Notes: a model not told the origin generated them from the letters alone. 64,000 bases of DNA from Macrosoma leucophasiata (GCA_036365455.1 JAWQUS010000008.1:19699501-19763500), one strand, 5' to 3'; shown: positions 9,854-20,723, numbered from the stretch's first letter. A program made the numbers and translations.

Positions 9854-10182
9854 TTGAAATAAAACTAGTTTTCGGATTTATCTCGCGATTCAATCATTTT
9901 AGTTCGAACCCGACGTTTCGGTCGCTTTTCAACTTCCGTGGTCTCGGGCAGACTGAGGTGGAATTTGTATTGAGGTGGAATTTGGCAGCCGTTAGAAAAA
10001 ATATTATGTGCAGCTACCTCCATCTATTTAGCAAACGTCTTGCGTAGCGTTCAGGATTAACACAGTCTGCCCGAGACCACGGAAGCTGAAAAGCGACCAA
10101 AACGTCGGGTTCGAATTTATATAATCATAATCATTTTAGTTCAATATACGCGAGATAAATCCGAAAACTAGTTTTATTTCAA
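9854..10182. repeat. Foldback element of about 330 bp
   Basis: The left arm 9854-9955 (TGAAATAAAACTAGTTTTCG, GATTTATCTCGCG, TTCGAACCCGACGTTTCGG, CCGTGGTCTCGGGCAGACTG) is mirrored by the right arm 10063-10182, with a small insertion near TATATAATCATAATCATTTT. The spacer of about 107 bp includes a direct duplication of GAGGTGGAATTTG. Related single-arm pieces occur at 22285-22330 and 24990-25060. It has no coding capacity. Confidence 0.8.
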
Positions 10183-10184
10183 TC

Positions 10185-10550
10185 AGTGTAACTCGCGAAA
10201 ACCTAAGAGCATACCACAGGTGGTGTTTAATTGTAAACGCGTTGCCTATCTTGTGATCTAAGTACTTTTAGTCTTTGTCAAATAACTAGACTAAATAATT
10301 ACTATTTGAACTGAATGCGATAGTACTGACTACCAACAGTTGGGGGCAGTGGTATAAGCTGATGCGTTGATATATACGTACACGGGATCAGTTACTTTTC
10401 TAATTTGTCGTGTAACTACACCGCGAGATTCGCGATGTTGTTAGATGCATTATGCACTGCTACCCATATTGGAGCCTATTTCCCTCCTCCCACCCCCTGA
10501 GCCTCCCCCAATACTTAGTCAGCAAGCGACTTCCACAAAAATGGATTTAA
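10185..10550. other. Intron 1 sequence without recognised element
   Basis: Unremarkable DNA with a CCCTCCTCCCACCCCCTGAG pyrimidine-rich patch near 10480-10510. No exon or repeat partner was found. Confidence 0.35.
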
Positions 10551-10554
10551 AAAA

Positions 10555-10645
10555 AATGACTCCAGGCCTGACTTGAATCCGCGTCTTCTGGGATCCCTAG
10601 TCCAGTCACTCTCCCAACTGAGCTACCGAAGTCTTCACCCGTCTG
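10555..10645 (-). repeat. tRNA-like SINE head (family S5)
   Basis: The minus strand reads TAGCTCAGTTGGGAGAGTGA (A box and D arm) and, about 45 bp later, CGGATTCAAGTCAGGCCTGG (B-box-like), then GAGTCATTTTTTTTAAATCC. The T stem does not pair and the acceptor is poor, so this is a SINE head or tRNA pseudogene, not a working tRNA gene. It is related to 1425 and 45535. Confidence 0.5.
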
Positions 10646-11300
10646 TCGCATTTTTCCTTAAGATTTCATTACATTGCCTTGGAGTGGCAGTTGCTGATAG
10701 TGTCCCGGCTGAAGTCAAATTTATAATTCCATTTTTTTTCTTTAACATATTACACTCGCATGTGTCATGCTAAAGATCCCATAAAAATATCATATCGTGC
10801 TGTATAAATCTATGATGCGGTGGGGATTGTTCATAACCGGATTATATTTCTATATAGAACAGCCGGTCGCTCGTGATCTCATATAGAAAGCACTTTAGGC
10901 GTTTATTGACCGCGTATATACATACGTATACGTTTTACGCACGGTTACTATGACTTTTATGCGTTACTCTTGCCAATATATCCAAGCAAAGTTTGGCTAC
11001 GTTTGCCGCATGCGTCCTTGGACCATTGACTGAGTAATGGTTTTATTGGGGTAGTGTAAATCCTTTGTCTTATAGAAGTTCAAAGTTTAATACATTTACC
11101 ATTGTTTGCGATTATCTTTTAATCATATTCACGTTTCTCAAGGTGTGACTGAAAGTATAAATCTTCATGCATTCCTGGTCTTGTAAACTTTCCAAGTTTC
11201 TTAAAAAATTGTAAAGGTTTTTGATTTTGATTGTGATTCCGATTACACCCGATTGAACTGCTGGTATACCTAATAAAAAATAGAAACGCTAAAACATAGA
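10646..11300. other. Intron 1 sequence without recognised element
   Basis: AT-rich DNA. No coding exon, RNA or repeat boundary that I can support. Confidence 0.35.
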
Positions 11301-11516
11301 AAACGCTTGCACTCACAGCCCCACACTAGCTCTGAATTTATATTGTGGGTACCGTTATACACTCATAACACATACACAAACTCGAATACCAAAAAATACC
11401 AGACGCGTAACTTATATCTGTAGGGTATACAAATATTTGTTCCGGTGCGGGGTTGAACTCACGACTCTCGAATCAAGTGGTCGTCATTCACCGCTGGACT
11501 AAGCGGGTCGTCAAAA
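11301..11516 (-). repeat. tRNA-derived SINE, family S1
   Basis: On the minus strand the order is GACGACCCGCTTAGTCCAGC (A-box region), GGTTCAACCCCGCACCGG-like B box and T arm (complement of CCGGTGCGGGGTTGAACTC at 11441-11459), the body with ACAAATATTTGTAT, and the distal CTAGTGTGGGGCTGTGAGTG. The body is interrupted by an extra AT stretch near 11330-11400. Confidence 0.75.
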
Positions 11517-11537
11517 TAATAAATAATTAAAATTGTT

Positions 11538-12011
11538 AAAGGAGATGTTGCAAAAATGTATGGACCTCCGGCCATGTATTGTACACAATATCATTAAACA
11601 GGCAAAATCGATATAAAAACGTTTTTACTGCATATTTTCACTTATTTAGCTTTGTTTGCAGTTACAAAACATAATTTGCAGTTAGAATTGCAACTTAAAA
11701 CCAACATGGCGAATATGGCGGACGATGTCATTTTGACATTTTCATATTTTAAATTGCTTTTTGATTATCTAGTACTTGGAGAAAAAAATATATTTTATAA
11801 ATACTATCGAAATCGATTGATACCAAGCATTGGCTGTATCGCCGCCGTGTTGAATATGGTTGAAAATGATAAAGTCGTTTGAATTAAATGTGGTGGTAAC
11901 TCTAAAAAATGTTCTTGATTAAATTAATTGTATTGTTTTCGGATTCTTCTATAATTAACCCATTTTTTGAGGACATGTACGAACCAGGGCCGAGCTCGCA
12001 ACATCTCCTTT
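11538..12011. mobile_element. DNA transposon remnant with 14 bp inverted ends
   Basis: AAAGGAGATGTTGC at 11538-11551 is the exact reverse complement of GCAACATCTCCTTT at 11998-12011, and GTT flanks both sides (11535-11537 and 12012-12014). Beyond the perfect 14 bp the two ends stay weakly similar (GGCCATGTATTGTACA against GTTCGTACATGT). The 474 bp unit contains a 76-codon open frame (11652-11882) that I cannot assign. Superfamily unknown. Confidence 0.6.
11652..11882 (+). CDS. Short open frame inside the 11538-12011 element (unknown)
   Basis: 76 codons from ATG to TGA with residues such as NMADDVILTFSYFKLLFDYL and NRLIPSIGCIAAVLNMVEN. It has no motif I recognise. Its position fully inside an inverted-repeat unit suggests a transposase remnant or a chance frame. 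There is no splice or promoter evidence that it is a host gene. Confidence 0.25.
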   Translation: MFAVTKHNLQLELQLKTNMANMADDVILTFSYFKLLFDYLVLGEKNIFYKYYRNRLIPSIGCIAAVLNMVENDKVV

Positions 12012-12247
12012 GTTTCCACATAGTATACGTTTGATAACAATTCTTAAATGTTACATGAGTACGTATAAAATGTCACTAGTTTAGGATCTACTTACTAGTC
12101 GACTAGTCTAGTCTAAGATTGTTTCGCAAAAAAATTCCAGTAACGGATAGATTTGATGGAGCGCCAGTAAATCCTCATTGATATACAAGTGGACTTGCCG
12201 AAAAGCGATAGTGTTTTTACTGTACTAATAGATTGCTTCTTTTACAG

Positions 12248-12311
12248 TGCATCCTAGAACAGTCAGCATTGTGGCGCTTCAATGCATTTACATTAGAAAA
12301 CGTCTCTGGAG
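12248..12311 (+). CDS. Phosphodiesterase 7 homologue, second visible exon
   Basis: A 64 bp exon between TTTTACAG and GTAAGG, encoding CILEQSALWRFNAFTLENVSG plus one base. It aligns residue for residue with the start of the PDE7 catalytic domain (vertebrate form [22 protein letters not shown]), including the conserved tryptophan and the W-x-F-x-x-F spacing. It enters in phase 0 from the upstream exon and leaves one base that combines with GT at 52329 to give glycine. It is too short to appear as an open frame on its own. Confidence is high because frame, length and residues all agree with both neighbours. Confidence 0.92.
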
Positions 12312-12319
12312 GTAAGGCT

Positions 12320-13280
12320 CTTTTTTATATTAACTTATAGCTTATAGCAGCGCGGAACTTGAACGCGTATCTTCGTCTGCCCAGAAGCAGAGAATATGTT
12401 GTTACCAGTCAAAAGGTGTTTATATTTTCTTGACGGTTGCTAAGGACGTTGTCTGTTTAGTTCAGCTTTCATTCCCGTTCTTAGTTTTTTGTTGTGTTGT
12501 TATATGTTGCCATGGCGACGTAACTGTCTTTGTTAGCAATCCATAGCAACGTGCTGTGGTGCTACTTTTGTAAACAGCTTTGTATGAGAGTTACTGCGCT
12601 TTAATATTACATTCGTAGGTCTATTTGGTAGTACCAAGGCGCAATGTATCATTACCGCCATTCGCGATTCGTTCCTGTGTCCACACACGCTACGTTTTTC
12701 TGGTGTAGACCTATGTTAAAACATAAAGTGGGCGGCTGGCATTAATGTGAGATGTATAAATCCTCATTCTGTCATCCAGAGTTCAAGACCCGTGCTGGTA
12801 GCCATAACTGACTTTAATAGGAACTCCTTACTAACGATTTATAAAATATTATGTATGAAATGTAAGTAAATATTACTTACCGCTCTTTTCTATAGTAGGG
12901 TTTGTTGTTTTTGGTGTGGATGATTTTTATCGAATCAGTTTCTTCATTTCGGGAAGAAAAGCATCTAATAGCTGAAATCCTTATAACTGTAGTCGTATAT
13001 GATACGCATAAAAAACATATACCTACGTATTCTCTATAGAAGAGTTGGAGATAATGCGTACACCCAGTATATGCTTAAATGTTATTTAGATAAACAATAG
13101 AGGGTTGCCTAAGTACTGCCAAAAAGTGTCTGAATTGAACGTAGCTAGCTGAATTCCCAGAAAGAGCAGTCAAAAGTAAACAGCTGACAAGTCCCAAGTA
13201 ATACATTGTGAGCCTGACACTTCCAGAAAATGCACCTTTCCCCGACCTGGCGATCGGACCCAGTACTCCAGCGTATAACT
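12320..13280. other. Start of intron 2, no recognised element
   Basis: The roughly 40 kb intron between 12312 and 52328 begins here. This first kilobase has no repeat partner or exon that I can identify. Confidence 0.4.
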
Positions 13281-13282
13281 AG

Positions 13283-13570
13283 TTTTATTATTATATAATG
13301 GAAATGGAAAACAAGCATGCAGTTCACATTGATGTTAAGTGATGACTGCAGCCTATAGACACTCACACAAATAGCAAGGTCAAAATGCAGATGCGTTACC
13401 ACTCCTGAGGCCTAAGGTGTTATGACTCTGTGCCACAAATTACAGGGCCGTACATTACCACCTGACCGGAACACGATAGTGCTGAATACTACCATATAGC
13501 GGCAAGTATATTAGGTAATGCGGTGGTGCCTACGCCCGCGAGCTCTGTCACTGGAGCTCTACCACCAGTA
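13283..13570 (-). repeat. Family F copy, full length
   Basis: Minus-oriented, from ATATAATGGAAATGGAAAAC to GGAGCTCTACCACCAGTAAA, with every block of the consensus in order. Few substitutions relative to the copies at 19649 and 56868. Confidence 0.88.
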
Positions 13571-14002
13571 AAGTATGTTTACACTATATATTCTTATTAA
13601 TCTCAGATACTTTCTCAATTAATGCCGTTTCTAACAGAATCATTGTCCCAGTTTATTGAACACCAATTGACCTATGTATAATTTACTTGAGATAAGCCTA
13701 ATTAATTCTGGGTGATATTAAACATATCCAATGCTGCTCTCTCACCTATGTTTCACCGCAAAATTTGCTAACATGGAACACGAACTATTTACCTGCCAGG
13801 TACACAATAATATGCGTTTGTGGTTACCTATTTGATTTATGAAACTAATTAATTTTTTGTCTTATTCATTAAGGTAATAGTCATTTTGCCAATATTTACT
13901 TCCGAATATTCAAAAGATAAAAATATAATTGTAATGTCTTGTGTATGTTACTGGTTCGAAATTATGTAATAAATTCCAACCAATGTTTGTGTTTAATAAT
14001 GG

Positions 14003-14346
14003 GACCCCATTATACATCCCTGGGCACGAGTCTCTCCCCTTTTTTGGGGGGAGGCCTGGAGCTTACTCCACCACGCTGCTCCAATGCGGATTGGTGGAGG
14101 TGGGTGGGTTAGTGGCCAACCCACTGTCGGATGTTTTCAAACCGCCCATAAGGCCTCCGACAAGGTTTAACGACTGCTATCCATCGATAGCAACCGGGAC
14201 CGACGGCTTAACGTGCCCTCCGAAGCACGGAAACGCGCATTTAATTTGCCACTAGCGGTCACCCATCACACTATCCGACCGCGCCCGTAGTGCTTAACCG
14301 AGCAGATCGCTTACGATCTACACCAGCCGCTGGGCCATGCGCGCTT
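14003..14346 (-). repeat. tRNA-derived SINE, family S2
   Basis: Read on the minus strand it starts GCGCATGGCCCAGCGGCTGG (A-box-like) and TGTAGATCGTAAGCGATCTG, goes through GGCACGTTAAGCCGTCGGTC and CTTGTCGGAGGCCTTATGG, and ends at the GGGCACGAGTCTCTCCCC complement. The same unit is present at 43347-43660 and, in opposite orientation, at 51849-52225. A 104-residue plus-strand open frame over it is also open in the other copy and is a repeat shadow. Confidence 0.75.
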
Positions 14347-14349
14347 CGT

Positions 14350-15905
14350 GTGTGTTTATTACACTCTTAAATTAACTGCAACATTTTCAGAAAATAGCTC
14401 GTTGATATATGCGCTTGAATGTGTTTAGATTTGGTATGTTATAATTAAACTTCCTATCAGACTAACCTTTACTCTGACACTTACTTCAACGATACTTAAT
14501 GAATAACGTGATAAACGAATGCAGAAAACTTAAATTTGTGATAAAACGTTTTATTTTCAAGTATTATTACTGTTCCCGCGAACAGAATAATACTTGTTGT
14601 TCGCGTGGAATAGTGCCTTGGGACTTTAAGCAGCGCTTTTGGATATACATTTTGGCGAATTTTGGATCAAAAATACTATTGGCTAGTAGCTAAAAAAATC
14701 TGCTTTACAGTAATGCTTCTCTGCACACGATATTAGACGCATGGCCATCGGGGATAAAAGCACACCGGCTGCTAGGATTGAATTTTAAACGCGCAGTCGG
14801 GTAAGTACCTACAACCTACAAACGTTTACGCTATGCTGAACCGTATTTTGAAAAGGCAATTTTAAACTTCTATGCATAATTTTTATTTATAGACAATTAT
14901 TATAAAGTTTTGTAAAGTTTCAGTCAATGAGTGTTACTAACACAGAGTGAAAAACTGTGTGGGTCGGAAACGCAGGTAAGAGCCGTGTTGCAGCGTTTTT
15001 TATTTTCAAAACTTGTGTTTTTTATGTATAAAAATGGTGGGCTATTTATGCAGGGTAATATATGCAGTGAAAGTGATTTTTCGTGTTGCCTCTAAAATTT
15101 TGTTATAACTCCTAGTAAAGTTCCCATTTCTTTACTGCAGTCATCTCATCATATTCCATTTGGAACCATCGTCATCTTCCATATGGATATTCATTATCAT
15201 AAGAATTTAAGAATATAAAAAAATCTGAAGATTGGCTGTAGGACTTGAATCCATGGCCGTAAAGTAGGGTGTCTATTTAAAAAAACTATTCATATCATAA
15301 AAAGATTTGGTATTTTTAAATAATACGTTGATTTACGCATTGGTAGCGTAAACCCTATTATATAACTTCAACATTTATTTTACTGTACAAGAATATCCAT
15401 TTACCTGTAGATACCTACTGACATCTACACATTGACGAGTCTGAATGGATTACAATACAATCTATTGATTATTCTTCATTTGTATTCATGGCGCAATACA
15501 TTTGTGCAGCTAATTTAAGTGAGCCAATTTAAATGACCTAATCGGTATTTATTATGTATCTCGGACTTACGCTGATAAGTCATAAGTTTTGTCCATCGTC
15601 AAATGTTTTACTTTGTGACGACCGTTTTGTGCAATGACGACTCATTGCAATTTATTTTAAAATTTGCTAAAATTTTGTTTCAACTGCCTATACTCATAAT
15701 GATACGTGCAAGAAACGAGACGAAGCTAGCGATTCGGTATTCGTTCGCAGTAAATTCTGCACTCTGTCAATTAGGGTAACCATTCATAAACACATTCTGA
15801 ATATTTTGAGATGATTCGAAATCGATAATGCAAAAGTGCTATGAATATTAAAGAAACTGTTCTTTTAATCAGTTAATTGCTGTCGACAAAGTTTTTTTAA
15901 CGCTT
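14350..15905. other. Intron 2 sequence, few recognisable features
   Basis: Mostly AT-rich. A weak B-box-like string (minus GGATTCAAGTCCTAC near 15238-15252) may be another S5 relic. Nothing else can be supported. Confidence 0.35.
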
Positions 15906-15908
15906 GTT

Positions 15909-16110
15909 ACGCTAACAATCACAGCCTTACACTAGGAATAAACCTGTGTCGTGCATGCTATTATACACATACAACACCTACACAAACACCCAGACCCGTA
16001 ACAAATATCTGTAAGCCATACAAATATTTGTCCCGGTACGGGAATCGAACCCGTGAGCACCCTCGCTTAAAACAATCGTCACTCACCGCTGGACCAAATG
16101 GCTCGTCAAA
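15909..16110 (-). repeat. tRNA-derived SINE, family S1
   Basis: Minus strand: GACGAGCCATTTGGTCCAGC, GGGTTCGATTCCCGTACCGG (intact B box GGTTCGATTCC), body ATGGCTTACAGATATTTGTT, distal AACCACAGGTTTATTCC-like segment. The (ATTT)n tail is absent. Confidence 0.78.
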
Positions 16111-16112
16111 CT

Positions 16113-17400
16113 CATTGGAACTCTACCATCAGTAAAATCATCCATAATGCATATAAAACGTCAAACGTAATGTGAGATCGTGTAGGTCATGGACGGCTAT
16201 AATATTGCTATAAATGTAGAACCAACGTTTGCCCCAACATATTTGCTTTCGCGCCAGTGCCGAAAGCTTTGACGTTGACATGTAAAAATGAGAAATATAT
16301 TTAGATGTCAGGTTAGGTCACAGGAGTAACATCTTGCCTGTTTGCACGGAAAAGTATGGTTTACCTACGCGTATACACTTATTGAACTCTGCCACTAGAA
16401 AGAAAGAAAGAAAACATTAATTTCGACAGCACAGAGATATAACGAAGCGAAATGCCAGAAGATTAGGCACATGGGTACAAACAGGTAATACCAAAAAAAA
16501 CGAGATTAAGTCTCACGGCCGATCCAATATGGGAGCCCAGATCAGCTTCATATCGAGTCGATAACATCAATCGACTTGACGCCGATTTTCATCTGGGACC
16601 CTGTGTTCCACGCATGTTAATCAGGTCAAACAATTAAATTGGTCATTGCTCATTAACAATAACAAATCAGAAAAAATAACATCTACCATTAAAACATAAC
16701 ATAGCTACCTGCATTATAAGCATGGATCGCACACGTCAGTATTATGAGATCGGGTAGGTCATGGACGGGTATAATGGCGCTATAACTGCAGAACCAACGA
16801 TTGGCCCTACATATTTGCTTTCGCGTCAATACCGAAAATTTTGTTTTTGAAGTAAATTTCTGTCTTGTTTTCATGGAAAGGTAGATATATTTACAGAGCT
16901 TATAGCTCGAAATAGCAAGAAATCAAGCATCGAATCGATCGAGCAAGAAATAATGCACGTCGAGCCTATGGAAGTGACAATCGGCTAGTTTCGGCTTTAT
17001 CTCTGCTGCACACTGCCTACATAAGCATCCGTAGTCCGGTATCGGTCAAAACTGGATCAAAATGATCGACAAACGTCAATTAGGTAAGGTGCGAAAGTGA
17101 TAACGTTCTACAGATCTAAAATAAGCCGACGTCTCTTCCTGAGGTCGATGTGCATTATTTCTTGTTGGATACTGTACCTACGTGCGTATACTAATTGTAC
17201 TCTACCACTAGTAAAAACATGACATACCTACATATAAGCATGTATCGCACATCAAACGTCTAGTAATATGAGATCGGGTAGGTCATGGACGGGTATAGTG
17301 GCGCTATAACTGCAGAACCAACGTTTGCTCCGACATATTGCTTTCGCGTCAATACCGAAAGCTTTATCGTGTGAATGTTGAAATGAAAATATTTAAAATA
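16113..17400 (+). repeat. Three-unit tandem array (about 270-290 bp unit) with nested insertions
   Basis: The block GAGATCGGGTAGGTCATGGAC, then GCGCTATAACTGCAGAACCAACG and TTTGCTTTCGCGTCAATACCGAAA occurs three times in the same orientation (16172, 16746 and 17270 for its first base). Each unit starts at an ACTCTACCACTAGTAAAA-like string (16119, 16386, 16681 and 17200). The spacing between units is stretched by unrelated inserts at about 16395-16670 and by the MITE at 16944-17164. Without them the period is about 270-300 bp. The function is unknown. Confidence 0.75.
16944..17164. mobile_element. MITE of 221 bp inside the tandem array
   Basis: CAAGAAATAATGCACGTCGA at the left end and TCGATGTGCATTATTTCTTG at the right end are inverted copies with one mismatch in the first 20 bp, and the similarity continues weakly for another 20-25 bp. 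There is no coding frame and no clear target duplication. It sits inside the second tandem unit, so it is younger than the array. Confidence 0.7.
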
Positions 17401-17544
17401 TTTTTGGAGCAAGTTCTGGCCTGTTTGAGGTTGGAAAGATAGAGGGATTATACCTACACAGTACTTACCTTACGCTCACTGTTCGTCATAATACTAGGAA
17501 CCCTATGTTGGAGTATTAAATACTAAATAGGTATGTTTTAGTTT

Positions 17545-17800
17545 ACTCATGTAATCTCTATAAAAATTCCACGACGTTTGCTAGTCTCACTAATACTCGA
17601 GTACAGCTGGACCGATTTTAGTTTTAAATTTTCATAGAAATCCAAAGAAGTTTTAAAAGGTGAAAAAAAAGGAGAAAATATAAAGAAAATAAAACAATTT
17701 CATTTTCCGATACAAATATTCGATAAAGTTTTGCCACATTAGGTATTCAATTCTTGGACGGTAGAAAGTTCGCCAGGTCATCTAGTAGGTATACTCTTTT
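17545..17800 (+). repeat. Dispersed repeat (CTCGAG…CTGGACCGATTT type)
   Basis: ATACTCGAGTACAGCTGGACC, GATTTTAGTTTTAAATTTTC, a GTTTTAAAAGGTGAAAA stretch and a final CAGGTCATCTAGTAGG match 45775-46000 in the same orientation (CTCGAGAAGAGTCGGTCC, GGTTTAAAAGGTAAGAAAA, GAGTCAGCTAGTAG). A weaker relative may lie at 24480-24620. Confidence 0.5.
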
Positions 17801-17804
17801 ATGT

Positions 17805-17935
17805 CACATTAAAGGTTTGACAGACAAGCTGACGGGCGACCTGATGGAAAGTGGTCACCGTCGCCTATGAACTTTTGCAACATTAAGGGCCTACGCGGTA
17901 CCACCCCTGAAGGACTCTTTTGACGCCATTATTAT
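17805..17935 (+). repeat. LINE-like 3' end fragment
   Basis: GGGCGACCTGATGGAAAGTG followed by GTCACCGTCGCCTATGAAC, CAACATTAAGGGC and CACCCCTGAAGGA is the pattern of many lepidopteran retroposon 3' ends (CTGATGG…GTCACCG…CCCAT). It is present once in the window. Confidence 0.4.
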
Positions 17936-17939
17936 TTAT

Positions 17940-18840
17940 CGCCTTATTGTAAGTATAATTACTTTGGTAATTTTTTCCTCTGTAAGTGTAGGTACCCTTA
18001 AAAGTAGCATATTGTTTAACTTTCTCTATGTTAGATTAAATTAAATGTTTTCAAATAAGATCCATGCTTCAACACATGTGTAAACATTTAAAATATATTA
18101 CAAAGAAATGTTTCATGTTTGTGTCATAGCAAGAGATGGTATTAAATAAGTTTAGAAGTGAAAAATCATTTTAATTACAAAACTTGTTTGATACATGTTA
18201 CGCTTTGACCGAATGCAAAGGATTTAAAAAAGTTGCTTGACACTTTAAGCGTGTTGTATATTGTAAAACAGAAATAACAGAAAAGCTTCACTTGTTTATG
18301 CTTTAAAGTAGAGATTTGAAATTAAATGGACGACAATAGTTAACTTGCACATCCTTTTATCAGTCTCCACAAATAATTTTAATAGCATATACCTCATGTT
18401 TTTGTAACCTTAATTTTTAAGATTTTATTTGTGGAGAATCAAATAAACATTTCATTTTTTTTCTAATATGTCTATTTAATTTATGGAAAGGCAGTAAAGT
18501 GGGCTTGAATAATATAAAACTTTTTTGTACTGGCCGCCCGTGCACTAGGCGGTCAGGCCGCACGGCCATAGACCTCCTTCAAGATCCTTATTTTTGGATA
18601 ACATTTGAAGGTAGAAGAATTTTGAAAAGTACTAACTTAAACGAAATGTCCAGTGTCTGTGTAATTTTATGAAAACTTTATTTTATTTCTGATTGAGAAA
18701 ATATTTTTGTACAAAAGGTATTTTATAGGCTCTTTATGTCATATAAGTTGGATTACTTTGGGTCATATAAGTCGGATTACCAACGGCCCTGAATCTGTAA
18801 AGAAAATTATTTTCAGTACACACTATATTGCGATTTAGAT
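17940..18840. other. Intron 2 sequence without recognised element
   Basis: AT-rich, with no supportable feature. Confidence 0.35.
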
Positions 18841-18846
18841 ATTTAC

Positions 18847-19080
18847 TAGCTGCCCCGGCGAACTTCATATCGCCTTAGATATATAAAAAAATAAATAAAG
18901 GGAATCGAAAAAATCATTTTTTTGTTGGGAATCACTCTTACTATTCAAAGGTAAGAAAAATATATGTTGGCCGATTCTTAGACCTACCCAATAGGCACAA
19001 ATAATTTCATGAGAATCGGAGTCGAATAGTATTTTCGAGAAAGTGACGAGAATTTTATGTATATAGAGAATAAGATTTTT
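18847..19080 (+). repeat. Family D repeat, longer copy
   Basis: CTAGCTGCCCCGGCGAACTTC, ATATCGCCTTAGATATATAA, ATATGTTGGCCGATTCTTAG, CCAATAGGCACA and GACGAGAATTTTAT occur in the same order and orientation at 57489-57715. It is non-coding. Confidence 0.65.
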
Positions 19081-19128
19081 GTGTTCACTCAAATATTTAC
19101 CGGAAAAAATCGTCATTAATTTAAGGCC

Positions 19129-19184
19129 TTCAACTCGCTACAAAATCCCCAGTGTAATTACTGGGGATTTTCTAGCGAGTTGAA
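19129..19184. repeat. Near-perfect 25 bp hairpin
   Basis: The left arm 19129-19153 and right arm 19160-19184 are complementary at 24 of 25 positions (the single mismatch is near the middle of the arm), with loop GTAATT. The right arm is followed by a partial direct repeat, GCGAGTTGAAAGCGA, present twice within 19174-19209. Confidence 0.85.
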
Positions 19185-19648
19185 AGCGAGGCGAGCGAGT
19201 TGAAAGCGAATGCGCATTTGGCACTTTATGTTTTTAATATTGCAATGCAAGGATTTCCAAACAGGAACAACTGTCCCTGATGTTTTGTCCAAAAATCAAC
19301 GCAGTAACCACAAAGCAGTGAATATAGCACTCCCCACCATAATGCATTCACGTAATCGTTTTCCCAAAGCCGACGAGAGAGGGGAAGGGCTTTCCTAAAT
19401 TCCTCCTGAGCACACATTTCCTTCTGATAAGGACTCTCCCAAATGTAGAACAAAACAATATTTTGTCTTTCTTTCTCTTGTTTTCCTTTTTCACCCTCAA
19501 TATTTTGTTGCAACAAGACGTACGAAAATCCGATAATCATCATTTGACGTACCTATAACAGTATTAGCACAGTCAAAAAAAACGAACGTGTTAGGTGGTA
19601 TTAGTAACCAAACTACAAGCCGTTTTAAAAAACGGTTCCCCCATTTTA

Positions 19649-19949
19649 ATTTTTTTTTTTTTTTTTTTTATGTAATTGAAGTGGCAAACAAGCATGCAGT
19701 TCACATTGATGTTAAGTGATGACTGCAGCCTATAGACACCCACACAAAGACCAAGGTCAAAATGCAAATGCGTTACCACTCCTGAGGCCTAAGGTGTTAT
19801 GCCTCTGTGCCGGATAGTACAGGGCCGTACATTACCACCTGACCGGAACACGATAGTGCTGAACACTACCATTTAGCGGCAAGTAAATCAGGTAATGCGG
19901 TGGTGCCTACGCCCGCGAGCTCCGTCACTGGAGCTCTACCACCAGTAAA
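19649..19949 (-). repeat. Family F copy, full length with long T tract
   Basis: Starts in a T tract of about 21 bp (19649-19669), then ATGTAATTGAAGTGGCAAAC, and ends TCTACCACCAGTAAAAA. It is complete and close to consensus. On the minus strand the T tract would be the A tail of the element. Confidence 0.9.
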
Positions 19950-19989
19950 AATTAATTAGTAATTAATTAATTTGTATATGTGCGATAGG

Positions 19990-20565
19990 TCTGAGAATAG
20001 GTCGTAAACTATTTTTTATGCCGCTAAGGCGGTAAGAAGTTGCCGGGACAGCTAGTTGGTATATAATTTGTTAACTTTTTACTATAATCGAGACTATTTG
20101 GTTACGGTATAAGATTTGTTTTATGCATATATATGTTTAATGTACGTGAAAAACTTCCTTTCTTCTTGACTAAAGTTGCCTGCGTAAACTTTGCGCCAGT
20201 CTCTCTTAGTTCGTTAGATACGAGGAAGAGTAATTTCGATGATGGCCGGACGAAAGCGAACTACTACTTCTTCGTAGCGACTTGTAGCTAACTTCACAGA
20301 CGCATTTAAGTTTAGCACGAACTATAACTCAGTACGCTCATTTACCGTAGGATGATATCTGATAAGTTACATTTTTAGAGGTGGTAACTGTTGCATGCAA
20401 ATTAAATCGATTTTCGTAAAATTCTATTGTTAACAAACGAGATGCATTCAAAATGAAAAAAAACATGCGGATATATTTTTTCAAAGTTTAATTGAAAATG
20501 TTCTTCAAGCACTGCTTCAAAACTTTTAAACAGAGTTGAATGCGGTTTACTTAAACGTATGTAAT
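19990..20565. other. Intron 2 sequence without recognised element
   Basis: GCGGTAAGAAGTTGCCGGGAC near 20030 resembles the end of family D-type repeats, but no boundary can be set. The rest is unassigned. Confidence 0.35.
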
Positions 20566-20570
20566 TTAGA

Positions 20571-20723
20571 CTAGCTGTGCCAGCGACTTCGTCCGCGTAG
20601 AATTTAATAAAAAAATATTGTTTTATATTATTTCGCATTAACACATGCTTGTGAAATATTTTTTTTAAAGAAAAAAAAATATTTTACAGTAACTGCGCGG
20701 ACGAAGTCATGGGCATAGCTAGT
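20571..20723. repeat. Family R foldback unit with 27 bp inverted ends
   Basis: CTAGCTGTGCCAGCGACTTC followed by GTCCGCG at the left is inverted at the right as CGCGGACGAAGTC and GGGCATAGCTAG (a few mismatches). The middle is AT-rich. The same pair of ends, much closer together, occurs inside the R copies at 25831, 32359, 58412 and 59739. Confidence 0.75.

Noticed and set aside
10555..10645. Functional tRNA gene on the minus strand
   Set aside because: A-box and B-box-like strings exist, but the T stem and acceptor do not pair and there is no terminator run. Related partial copies make a SINE relic more likely.
13941..14255. 104-residue plus-strand open frame as a gene
   Set aside because: The same frame is present in the S2 SINE copy at 43387-43599. 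It is a repeat read in the non-functional direction.
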